The position numbers and the translations under genes were made by a program. This document shows, piece after piece, positions 1 to 5,388 of a stretch of DNA of 5,388 bases (its first letter is position 1; every line of letters starts with the position of its first letter). The notes beneath the pieces are model-generated. The model was not told where the DNA came from. It worked only from the letters and a program-made list of their open reading frames with translations, and searched no databases. Source of the DNA: JANOYJ01 sp031373225. GTDB taxonomy: Bacteria; Pseudomonadota; Alphaproteobacteria; Rhizobiales; Rhizobiaceae. The DNA lies in assembly GCA_031373225.1 (NCBI GenBank), contig JANMMM010000305.1, positions 1-5,388 on the forward strand, given 5' to 3'.

Positions 1-2089
1 ACATGCCGTGGATGCGGCGGTTGGAGACGAACCAGATATGGGCGCGCTGTTTGGCGCGGGTGAGGCCGACGTATGCGAGGCGGCGCTCCTCCTCCAGCCC
101 GGCGCGGCCGCCTTCGTCCAGCGCGCGCTGGTGGGGAAATAAGCCCTCTTCCCAGCCGGGCAGGAACACCGTGTCGAACTCAAGGCCCTTGGCCCCATGC
201 AGCGTCATGATGTTGACGGCGTCGAGCTCCTCGTTCTGCTCGGCGTCCATGACCAGCGCCACATGCTCGAGGAAGGAGCGCAGGCTCTCATAATCCTCCA
301 TCGAGCGGATCAGCTCTTTCAGGTTTTCCAACCGCCCCGGCGCGTCGGCGGCGCGGTCGTTTTTCCACATGTCGGTGTAGCCGGATTCCTCCAGTATCTG
401 TTCGGCAAGCTCGGTGTGCGGCTTGGTTTCGAGGAGTCCCGTCCAGCGGGTGAAGAGGTCCACGACATTGTGCAGGGTGGAGCGGACTTTCGGCTTCAGC
501 TCCTCGGTCTGGATGAGCAGGGAAGAGGCTTGCAGCATCGGCACGGAATTGGCTCTGGAAGCGTCGTGGATTTGGCGGACGGCGGCTTCTCCCAAGCCTC
601 TTTTCGGCACATTGATGATGCGCTCGAACGCGAGGTCATCGGCGGCCTGCGCGACCACCCTGAAGTAAGCGAGGGCGTCGCGGATTTCCTGGCGCTCGTA
701 GAATCTTGGTCCGCCAATGACGCGGTAATTGAGGCCAAGGGTGACGAACCGGTCCTCGAACTCGCGCATCTGGAACGAGGCGCGCACCAGGATGGCCATA
801 TTGTTGAGGAGATGGCCCTTGCGCTGCAGCTGCTCGATCTCCTCGCCGACGGCGCGGGCCTCCTCCTCGGAATCCCAGCCGGCGTGGACATGCACCCGCT
901 CATGCTCCGGATCGGATTTTTCGGTGAAAAGGGTTTTGCCGAGGCGGCCGTCGTTGAAGGCGATGAGATGCGCGGCGGCGCCGAGGATATGCTCGGTGGA
1001 GCGGTAATTGCGCTCGAGGCGGATGACCACGGCGCCGGGGAAATCCTTGTCGAAGCGCAGGATATTGTCCACCTCCGCGCCGCGCCAGCCGTAGATGGAC
1101 TGGTCATCGTCGCCGACGCAGCAGATGTTGATGGGAGGCGCTCCCTCACCTGTCTTGCTGCGCAAGACTGTCCTCTCCCCGGGAGGGAGAGGCGAAAGAG
1201 CGGCGCTGCTTCTTCCCCTCTCCCCCCCGGGGAGAGGGTGGCCCGCAGGGCCGGGTGAGGGAGAGTCTGAAGCGCGCGGCCGCTGCGACAGCAGCCGCAG
1301 CCACATATATTGCGCCACATTGGTGTCCTGATATTCATCCACCAAAATATAGCGGAACTTCTGGTGATATTCCCGCAGCACATCCGGATGCTGCCGGAAA
1401 ATCGCAATCGGATGCATCAAAAGGTCGCCGAAATCGCAGGCGTTCAGCGTCTTCAAGCGGTCCTGATAGGCGCGGTACAGCTCGCGGCCTTTGCCATTGC
1501 CGAACGAGCGCGCATCGCCTTCGGGAATTTCGGACGGGCCCAGGCCCTTGTTCTTCCAGCCGTCGATCATGATGGCGAACTGGCGGGCCGGCCAGCGTTT
1601 GTCGTCGAGACCCTCTGCCTGGATGAGCTGCTTGATGAGGCGCACGACATCGTCGGTGTCGAGGATGGTGAAGGAGGATGTGAGGCCGACAAGCTCGGCG
1701 TGACGTCTGAGCAGCTTGACGCCGATGGAGTGGAACGTGCCGAGCCAGGGCATGCCCTCGACCGCTTGGCCGACCAGCGCCGAAATCCGCTCCTTCATCT
1801 CGCGGGCGGCCTTGTTGGTGAAGGTGACGGAGAGTATCTGGCTGGGGAAGGCTTTGCCTGTGGCGAGGATGTGCGCGATGCGGGTGGTCAGCACCCGCGT
1901 CTTTCCGGTGCCCGCGCCCGCAAGCACGAGGACCGGGCCGTCCAGCGTTTCGACGGCGAGGCGCTGTTCGGGGTTGAGGCCGTCCAGATAAGTCGGCTGC
2001 GCACGCGCGGCCATGGCGCGCGCGGCGATGCCGGAAGGAGCGGGTTTTGGCGCGTCAAAGAACGGCACATCGTCGAACGGATCGGACAT
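1..2089 (-). CDS. uvrD: ATP-dependent DNA helicase UvrD/PcrA (superfamily 1A), 3' end outside window
   Basis: This gene encodes a 3'-5' DNA helicase of the UvrD/PcrA family, which unwinds DNA in nucleotide excision repair, mismatch repair and replication-fork clearance. The visible 696 residues begin at ATG 2089 (MSDPFDDVPFF). They show the Q motif LNPEQ (38-42), Walker A GAGTGKT (58-64), motif Ia FTNKAAR (90-96), motif II/Walker B DEYQDT (251-256), motif III VGDDDQSIYGWRGA (from 325), motif IV NYRST, motif V LHGAKGLEF (630-638) and motif VI YVGLTRAK (673-680). The helicase core is therefore complete. Alphaproteobacterial members usually run to nearly 800 residues, so the missing part is the C-terminal tail. 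Motifs II and III are 68 residues apart, against about 20 in E. coli UvrD as recalled. Most of the excess is a palindromic repeat translated in frame as residues 276-317 (see 1141-1263). No strong Shine-Dalgarno precedes the ATG; the start rests on the family-like N-terminus. The gene is divergent from the antiporter gene. Confidence 0.97.
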   Translation of the reverse strand, partial: MSDPFDDVPFFDAPKPAPSGIAARAMAARAQPTYLDGLNPEQRLAVETLDGPVLVLAGAGTGKTRVLTTRIAHILATGKAFPSQILSVTFTNKAAREMKERISALVGQAVEGMPWLGTFHSIGVKLLRRHAELVGLTSSFTILDTDDVVRLIKQLIQAEGLDDKRWPARQFAIMIDGWKNKGLGPSEIPEGDARSFGNGKGRELYRAYQDRLKTLNACDFGDLLMHPIAIFRQHPDVLREYHQKFRYILVDEYQDTNVAQYMWLRLLSQRPRASDSPSPGPAGHPLPGGERGRSSAALSPLPPGERTVLRSKTGEGAPPINICCVGDDDQSIYGWRGAEVDNILRFDKDFPGAVVIRLERNYRSTEHILGAAAHLIAFNDGRLGKTLFTEKSDPEHERVHVHAGWDSEEEARAVGEEIEQLQRKGHLLNNMAILVRASFQMREFEDRFVTLGLNYRVIGGPRFYERQEIRDALAYFRVVAQAADDLAFERIINVPKRGLGEAAVRQIHDASRANSVPMLQASSLLIQTEELKPKVRSTLHNVVDLFTRWTGLLETKPHTELAEQILEESGYTDMWKNDRAADAPGRLENLKELIRSMEDYESLRSFLEHVALVMDAEQNEELDAVNIMTLHGAKGLEFDTVFLPGWEEGLFPHQRALDEGGRAGLEEERRLAYVGLTRAKQRAHIWFVSNRRIHGM
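1141..1263. repeat. Mosaic palindromic repeat element embedded in frame in uvrD
   Basis: This 123-bp element is bounded by a 10-bp inverted repeat: CTCCCTCACC (1141-1150) and GGTGAGGGAG (1254-1263). Inside are four hairpins: GTCTTGC/GCAAGAC (1152-1158 with 1162-1168), CCTCTCCC/GGGAGAGG (1172-1179 with 1185-1192), CCCTCTCCCC/GGGGAGAGGG (1216-1225 with 1229-1238) and GGCCC/GGGCC (1240-1244 with 1248-1252). Around 1194-1213 there is also an imperfect palindrome. The length is exactly 41 codons and the uvrD frame stays open through it, giving a Pro/Gly/Ser/Arg-rich segment unlike helicase sequence. The look is that of the short interspersed palindromic repeats scattered in many alphaproteobacterial genomes, usually between genes. 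I cannot name the family. No clear target-site duplication is visible at its ends. It contains no protein gene of its own. Confidence 0.85.
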
Positions 2090-2135
2090 GATGCCCAATG
2101 TAATGATTCGGGGGCCAAAGGCAAAAAATCAGCGG

Positions 2136-2163
2136 TTGACCGACGCGCGGCAGCCACTTAATC
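2136..2163 (+). promoter_or_regulatory. Weak candidate promoter for the antiporter gene
   Basis: TTGACC (2136-2141) matches five of six bases of the -35 consensus. CTTAAT (2157-2162) is a poor -10, at a short 15-base spacing; shifting to TTAATC gives 16. A transcript from here would start near 2170, just ahead of the ribosome binding site at 2178. The region also has to hold the uvrD promoter on the other strand, for which I see only weak candidates near CATTACAT. This is a tentative call. Confidence 0.2.
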
Positions 2164-2177
2164 GCGTTGCGGAAATC

Positions 2178-2183
2178 AGGGGA
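2178..2183 (+). promoter_or_regulatory. Ribosome binding site that fixes the antiporter GTG start
   Basis: AGGGGA lies 5 bases ahead of the GTG at 2189. It is the only purine-rich Shine-Dalgarno-like stretch in this intergenic region, and it supports the GTG codon as the start although no ATG is nearby. Confidence 0.6.
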
Positions 2184-2188
2184 AAAGC

Positions 2189-3463
2189 GTGACCGTTCAC
2201 CAGTCCGAAGACCTGCTCGTCAGCGTCCTCACCCAGCTGATCGTCATCATTCTCGCGGCCAGGCTGGCGGGCAATGCGGCGCAGCGCATTGGGCAGCCGC
2301 GCGCGGTGGGGGAGATCGTGGCGGGACTGATGCTCGGACCGTCGCTGTTCGGCTGGCTGGCACCGGGGCTTTCAGGCGCGGTTTTCGTCCAGAGCGCCAG
2401 CATTCCCATGCAGGTGCTGAGCCAGATAGGGCTGATCCTGCTGATGTTCCAGATCGGCTGCGATTTTGAGTTCGGGCATTTGAAGACGGCGCGGAACCGG
2501 CGGGCGGTGACGCTGATATCCTTTGCCAGCATCACGGTCCCCCTCGCAATGGGCTTCCTGACAGGCTGGCTCAGCCATGGCTTTCTCGCGCCGGGAATAA
2601 ACCGGTTGATCTATTCCATGTTTGTCTCCATCGCCTTCGCCATCACCGCCGTGCCGATATTGGGACGCATTCTGCGCGAATATGAACTGACGCGCAGCGA
2701 AATTGGCGTGGTGGCGATTTCGGCGGCGGCGGGCAATGATGTTGTCGGCTGGGTGCTTCTGGCAATTGTCGCGGCGCTGGCCTCGGCGGGGCTGTCGGCA
2801 GCGTCCGTTGCGGCGCAGTTTGCCGGGCTGGCCCTATTCGGGCTGGCGTTGCGGTTTGGCGGGGCGCGGCTCGTCAGCCTCCTCATGGCGCGGATGCCAG
2901 TCAGCGCTGGACAGGTTCCGCTTTCCGCCATGGCAATCATCCTGGCGTCCATCTTCGCCTGTGGAATCGCCACGCAGAAGCTCGGCATTTTCACCATATT
3001 CGGCGGCTTCGCGCTTGGCCTCCTGTTTCACAGCCACACAGAATTTGTCGAAGCCTGGGGGCGGCAGGCGGGGCAGTTTGTGCTGGTGTTCTTTCTACCG
3101 GTCTTCTTCACCTATACGGGGCTGCGGACCAATGTGCTTGGCTTGGTCACAGCGCAAGACTGGCTGTGGTGCGCGCTGATTTTCGCGGGCGCGACGCTGT
3201 CGAAGATTGGCCCAGTCTATGTCGCGGCGAAAGCCAGCGGCTTTTCCCCGCCCGAGGCGCGCATCTTAGGCGTGTTAATGAACACCCGCGCGTTGATGGA
3301 GCTGATTGTGCTCAATGTAGGCTTTTCGCTCGGCTTCATCCCGCAGAGCGTCTTCACCATGCTGGTGCTGATGGCGGTGGGCACAACCATCATGACCGGA
3401 CCGCTGCTGCGCATCCTGCTGCCACGCGCCGGGATCAAGATTGGCGCGCTGAAGGGGGCGTGA
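2189..3463 (+). CDS. Cation:proton antiporter, CPA2 (KefB/CHX-like) family, membrane domain only
   Basis: This gene encodes a 424-residue inner-membrane protein with about 12 to 13 hydrophobic segments, of the Na+/H+ exchanger superfamily (CPA2). It probably exchanges Na+ or K+ for protons. Family signatures appear in order: GEIVAGLMLGPSLFG (41-55), AFAITAVPILGRIL (149-162), the ion-binding pair Asn183-Asp184 in GNDVVGWVLLA, FFLPVFFTYTGLRTN (301-315), and NTRALMELIVLNVG (365-378), where related proteins usually have NTRGL. It ends soon after the last membrane segment (LPRAGIKIGALKGA). It therefore lacks the cytoplasmic RCK/TrkA-N domain of KefB and KefC and the long tail of plant CHX proteins. 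The start is GTG 2189, behind AGGGGA. The ND pair is usually linked with electroneutral exchange, whereas DD goes with electrogenic exchange, but substrate and stoichiometry cannot be read from the sequence. No neighbour points to a partner protein. The flanking intergenic regions suggest it is transcribed alone. Confidence 0.93.
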   Translation: MTVHQSEDLLVSVLTQLIVIILAARLAGNAAQRIGQPRAVGEIVAGLMLGPSLFGWLAPGLSGAVFVQSASIPMQVLSQIGLILLMFQIGCDFEFGHLKTARNRRAVTLISFASITVPLAMGFLTGWLSHGFLAPGINRLIYSMFVSIAFAITAVPILGRILREYELTRSEIGVVAISAAAGNDVVGWVLLAIVAALASAGLSAASVAAQFAGLALFGLALRFGGARLVSLLMARMPVSAGQVPLSAMAIILASIFACGIATQKLGIFTIFGGFALGLLFHSHTEFVEAWGRQAGQFVLVFFLPVFFTYTGLRTNVLGLVTAQDWLWCALIFAGATLSKIGPVYVAAKASGFSPPEARILGVLMNTRALMELIVLNVGFSLGFIPQSVFTMLVLMAVGTTIMTGPLLRILLPRAGIKIGALKGA

Positions 3464-3540
3464 GAGTCGCATCAGCGACGTCAGCACGAACAATTCGCCT
3501 CGACGGCATTCTGACCAATAAAATTCACACAGTTTTTAGC

Positions 3541-3569
3541 TTGATTGTTTTCAATTCAATCTGTATTTA
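3541..3569 (+). promoter_or_regulatory. Candidate promoter of the HTH-DAHP synthase gene
   Basis: TTGATT (3541-3546) and TATTTA (3564-3569) are separated by 17 bases in the most AT-rich stretch of the window, about 3511-3570. Transcription would begin near 3576, ahead of AGGA at 3587 and the GTG start at 3600. The hexamers match consensus only moderately (4/6 and 3/6). The call rests on spacing, local AT-richness and correct placement before the gene. Confidence 0.4.
3543..3561. promoter_or_regulatory. Inverted repeat between -35 and -10, possible operator
   Basis: GATTG (3543-3547) and CAATC (3557-3561) form a 5-bp inverted repeat around 9 bases. The interior overlaps a direct repeat TCAAT-TCAAT (3551-3560). 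This is the position where a repressor would block RNA polymerase, and the gene downstream encodes an XRE-type DNA-binding domain, so autoregulation is a reasonable idea. In AT-rich DNA such short arms can arise by chance. Confidence 0.3.
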
Positions 3570-3586
3570 TTGCGCCATCGCCCAAC

Positions 3587-3590
3587 AGGA
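3587..3590 (+). promoter_or_regulatory. Ribosome binding site favouring the GTG start at 3600
   Basis: AGGA lies 9 bases ahead of GTG 3600. The alternative in-frame TTG at 3570 overlaps the proposed -10 element and has no Shine-Dalgarno, so 3600 is preferred. The first residues become MDIPTLTGRQ, which enters the HTH domain directly, as in small XRE proteins. Confidence 0.5.
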
Positions 3591-3599
3591 TCCCATATT

Positions 3600-5252
3600 G
3601 TGGACATCCCCACACTCACTGGCCGCCAAGTCAAATACATCCGCTCCATGCTCGATCTCACACAGGCCGAGCTTGCCGTGAAGGCGGGGGTCAGCCAGCC
3701 GACGATTTACCGCATGGAGCTGGATCCAGCTAAGGCGCATGAGAGCATAGCGGTGGTGAGGATTAAGGCGCTGGCGGATGAGAACCATATCATGGTGCCG
3801 GACCACAGCGCCTTTGCCACCAAGACCGCGCCGGCCCAGCTGCCGGTCGAGACCAATTCAACGCAATCGAAAGCCAGTGTTATGACACAGAACTGGTCCC
3901 CCACATCCTGGCGCGGCAAGCCGATCAGCCAAGTCCCGGCCTTCCCGGATCAGAAGGCGCTGGCCGATGTGGAAGACCGCATTCGCACCTATCCGCCGCT
4001 TGTGTTCGCGGGCGAGGCGCGCGATTTGAAAAAGGCGCTGGCGGAAGTCTCCGAGGGAAGAGGCTTCCTGCTGCAGGGAGGTGACTGCGCCGAGAGCTTT
4101 GCAGAGCATGGGGCCGACAATATCCGCGATTTCTTCCGCGCCTTCCTGCAGATGTCCGTGGTGCTGACATTCGCCGGTTCGCAGCCGGTGGTGAAGATCG
4201 GCCGCATCGCCGGCCAATTCGCCAAGCCGCGCTCCTCCGATAATGAGACCAAGGGCGAGGTCACCCTGCCCTCCTACCGGGGCGACATTATCAACGGCAT
4301 CGAGTTTGACAGTGTGTCCCGCATTCCGGACCCGAACCGGCAGGAAATGGCCTACCGCCAGTCCGCCGCGACGCTCAATCTTCTGCGCGCCTTTGCGCAG
4401 GGCGGTTATGCCAGTCTTGAGAATGTCCACACATGGATGTTGGATTTCCTCGCCGATTCGCCGCAGGCCGACCGTTATGAGGCGCTGGCCGCGCGCATTT
4501 CCGAAACCATCGACTTCATGCGCGCCATCGGCATCACCTCCAAGACCAATTACGCGCTGCGCGAAACCGACTTCTACACCAGCCATGAGGCGCTTTTGCT
4601 CGGCTATGAGGAGGCGCTGACCCGGGTCGATTCAACGTCGGGTGATTATTACGCCTGTTCCGGCCACATGATCTGGATCGGCGACCGCACCCGCCAGCCG
4701 GACCATGCCCATGTCGAATTCTGCCGGGGCATCAAAAACCCCATCGGCCTCAAATGCGGACCCTCGCTGGAGCCGGACGGGCTGCTGCGGCTCATCGATG
4801 CGCTGAGTCCGGACAATGAGCCCGGCCGTCTGACGCTGATCGCAAGGTTCGGCTCAGACAAGGTCGGCGATCATCTGCCCAAGCTCATCCGCGCCGTTGA
4901 GAAGGAAGGCCGCAAAGTCGTCTGGTCCTGCGATCCGATGCATGGCAACACGATCACCGCATCGTCCGGCTATAAGACGCGGCCCTTTGAGCGCATCCTG
5001 AAAGAGGTGCAGGGCTTTTTCGAAATCCACCGCACTGAGGGCACACATGCGGGCGGCGTGCATGTCGAGATGACCGGCAAAAACGTTACCGAATGCACCG
5101 GTGGCGCGCGCGCGATCAGCCAGGAAGATCTCGCCGACCGCTACCACACCCACTGCGACCCGCGCCTCAACGCCGATCAGGCACTGGAATTGTCGTTCCT
5201 CATCGCCGAGCTTCTGAAGAAGGACAAGGTCAGAACGGCGAAGGCGGCGTGA
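3600..5252 (+). CDS. aroG: XRE-type HTH domain fused to class II DAHP synthase
   Basis: The enzyme part catalyses the first shikimate-pathway step: phosphoenolpyruvate plus erythrose 4-phosphate gives DAHP. Numbered from GTG 3600 the protein has 550 residues. Residues about 5-63 form an XRE/Cro helix-turn-helix, with the core TQAELAVKAGVSQPTIYRM (21-39). A Pro/Ala/Thr/Ser-rich linker covers about 68-94. From Met95 (MTQNWSPTSWRGKPI) to the end is a full-length class II (plant/Mycobacterium-type) DAHP synthase of about 456 residues. The expected metal ligands are present: Cys163 in GGDCAES, His448 in DPMHGNT, Glu490 in GGVHVEMTG and Asp520 in HTHCDPRLN. Substrate-site motifs GRIAGQFAKPRS and LPSYRGDIINGIEF are also present. 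No stop interrupts the frame between the two parts. Ordinary alphaproteobacterial homologues begin near Met95, so the first 94 residues are an extension. A nested start at ATG 3882 remains possible but has no clear Shine-Dalgarno. The epimerase gene follows after 2 bases. The symbol is the usual one for this activity; aroF is also used. Confidence 0.9.
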   Translation: MDIPTLTGRQVKYIRSMLDLTQAELAVKAGVSQPTIYRMELDPAKAHESIAVVRIKALADENHIMVPDHSAFATKTAPAQLPVETNSTQSKASVMTQNWSPTSWRGKPISQVPAFPDQKALADVEDRIRTYPPLVFAGEARDLKKALAEVSEGRGFLLQGGDCAESFAEHGADNIRDFFRAFLQMSVVLTFAGSQPVVKIGRIAGQFAKPRSSDNETKGEVTLPSYRGDIINGIEFDSVSRIPDPNRQEMAYRQSAATLNLLRAFAQGGYASLENVHTWMLDFLADSPQADRYEALAARISETIDFMRAIGITSKTNYALRETDFYTSHEALLLGYEEALTRVDSTSGDYYACSGHMIWIGDRTRQPDHAHVEFCRGIKNPIGLKCGPSLEPDGLLRLIDALSPDNEPGRLTLIARFGSDKVGDHLPKLIRAVEKEGRKVVWSCDPMHGNTITASSGYKTRPFERILKEVQGFFEIHRTEGTHAGGVHVEMTGKNVTECTGGARAISQEDLADRYHTHCDPRLNADQALELSFLIAELLKKDKVRTAKAA

Positions 5253-5254
5253 CA

Positions 5255-5388
5255 ATGCGCGTGCTGGTCACCGGCGCCGCCGGCTTCATCGGCTGCCATG
5301 TGGCCGAGGCGCTGCTGGCGCGCGGCGATGAGGTGGCCGGGATTGACAGTCTCAACGCTTATTATGACCCGCAGCTGAAACTTGACCG
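5255..5388 (+). CDS. NAD-dependent nucleotide-sugar epimerase, N-terminal part (probably UDP-glucuronate 4-epimerase type)
   Basis: Forty-four codons are visible before the window ends. They start MRVLVTGAAGFIGCHVAEALL, the first strand and helix of a Rossmann fold with the GxxGxxG dinucleotide site GAAGFIG (residues 7-13). The second strand ends in an acidic residue, AGIDSLNAYYDPQLK, which would hold the NAD ribose. The D-x-L-N-x-Y-Y-D pattern is typical of UDP-glucuronate 4-epimerases, which supply UDP-galacturonate for surface polysaccharides, but UDP-glucose 4-epimerases and dTDP-glucose dehydratases have similar N-termini. The ATG lies 2 bases beyond the stop of the DAHP synthase gene. 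AAGGCGG (5241-5247), inside that gene's last codons, acts as a ribosome binding site. Co-transcription and translational coupling are therefore likely. Confidence 0.9.
   Translation, partial: MRVLVTGAAGFIGCHVAEALLARGDEVAGIDSLNAYYDPQLKLD

Noticed and set aside
1141..1263. Repeat as a CRISPR array or transcription terminator
   Set aside because: There are no regularly spaced identical direct repeats with spacers. The hairpins lie inside an open reading frame without T-runs, so neither label fits.
496..1407. Minus-strand 303-residue frame across the repeat
   Set aside because: It is a different frame from the helicase. The real uvrD frame continues through the repeat without a stop, so the repeat does not split or frameshift the gene.
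197..2161. Long plus-strand reading frames (197-1258 and 1310-2161)
   Set aside because: They lie opposite uvrD, which has all helicase motifs on the minus strand. They encode no recognisable domain and are antisense shadows of a GC-rich gene.
3466..3479. Hairpin GTCGC-ATCA-GCGAC after the antiporter stop as a terminator
   Set aside because: The stem is only 5 bp and no T-run follows, so it does not meet the pattern of a rho-independent terminator.
3570..3599. TTG at 3570 as start of the HTH-DAHP synthase
   Set aside because: It overlaps the likely -10 element and lacks a Shine-Dalgarno. GTG 3600 has AGGA 9 bases upstream and begins a normal small-XRE N-terminus.
3858..4586. Minus-strand 242-residue frame opposite the DAHP synthase
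   Set aside because: The plus strand encodes an unmistakable class II DAHP synthase here; the antisense frame has no domain or start signal.

Overview
The window is about 60% GC or higher and densely coding. Its proteins resemble those of alphaproteobacteria, most likely of the Rhizobiales (Hyphomicrobiales) type. The main clues are the UvrD N-terminus (MSDPFDDVPFF), the class II DAHP synthase, and a mosaic GC-rich palindromic repeat of a kind common in that group. The taxonomic call is an inference from protein and repeat style; no species can be named from the sequence.

Layout. Bases 1-2089 (minus strand) hold most of a UvrD/PcrA-type DNA helicase gene whose 3' end lies outside the window. 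It is the largest coding region on the left, and all long plus-strand reading frames opposite it are shadows. Inside it, at 1141-1263, sits a 123-bp multi-hairpin palindromic repeat. The repeat is exactly 41 codons long and is read through in frame, between helicase motifs II and III. A 99-bp divergent intergenic region (2090-2188) separates uvrD from a plus-strand gene for a short CPA2-family cation:proton antiporter (2189-3463). A 136-bp, relatively AT-rich intergenic region (3464-3599) follows. It carries a plausible sigma70-type promoter with a small inverted repeat between the -35 and -10 elements. Next is a single uninterrupted reading frame (3600-5252) that joins an N-terminal XRE/Cro-type helix-turn-helix domain to a complete class II DAHP synthase, the first enzyme of the shikimate pathway. 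Two bases after its stop, an NAD-dependent sugar epimerase gene begins (5255) and runs off the right edge.

How the genes relate. The helicase, the antiporter and the aromatic-biosynthesis gene are not an obvious functional unit. The DAHP synthase and epimerase genes are so close that they are probably co-transcribed and may be translationally coupled. The two most notable features are (a) the apparent fusion of a DNA-binding domain to DAHP synthase, with a candidate operator in its own promoter, which suggests an enzyme that could regulate its own gene, and (b) the in-frame palindromic repeat in the core of a housekeeping helicase. No RNA genes, CRISPR arrays, insertion-sequence transposases or phage genes were seen.
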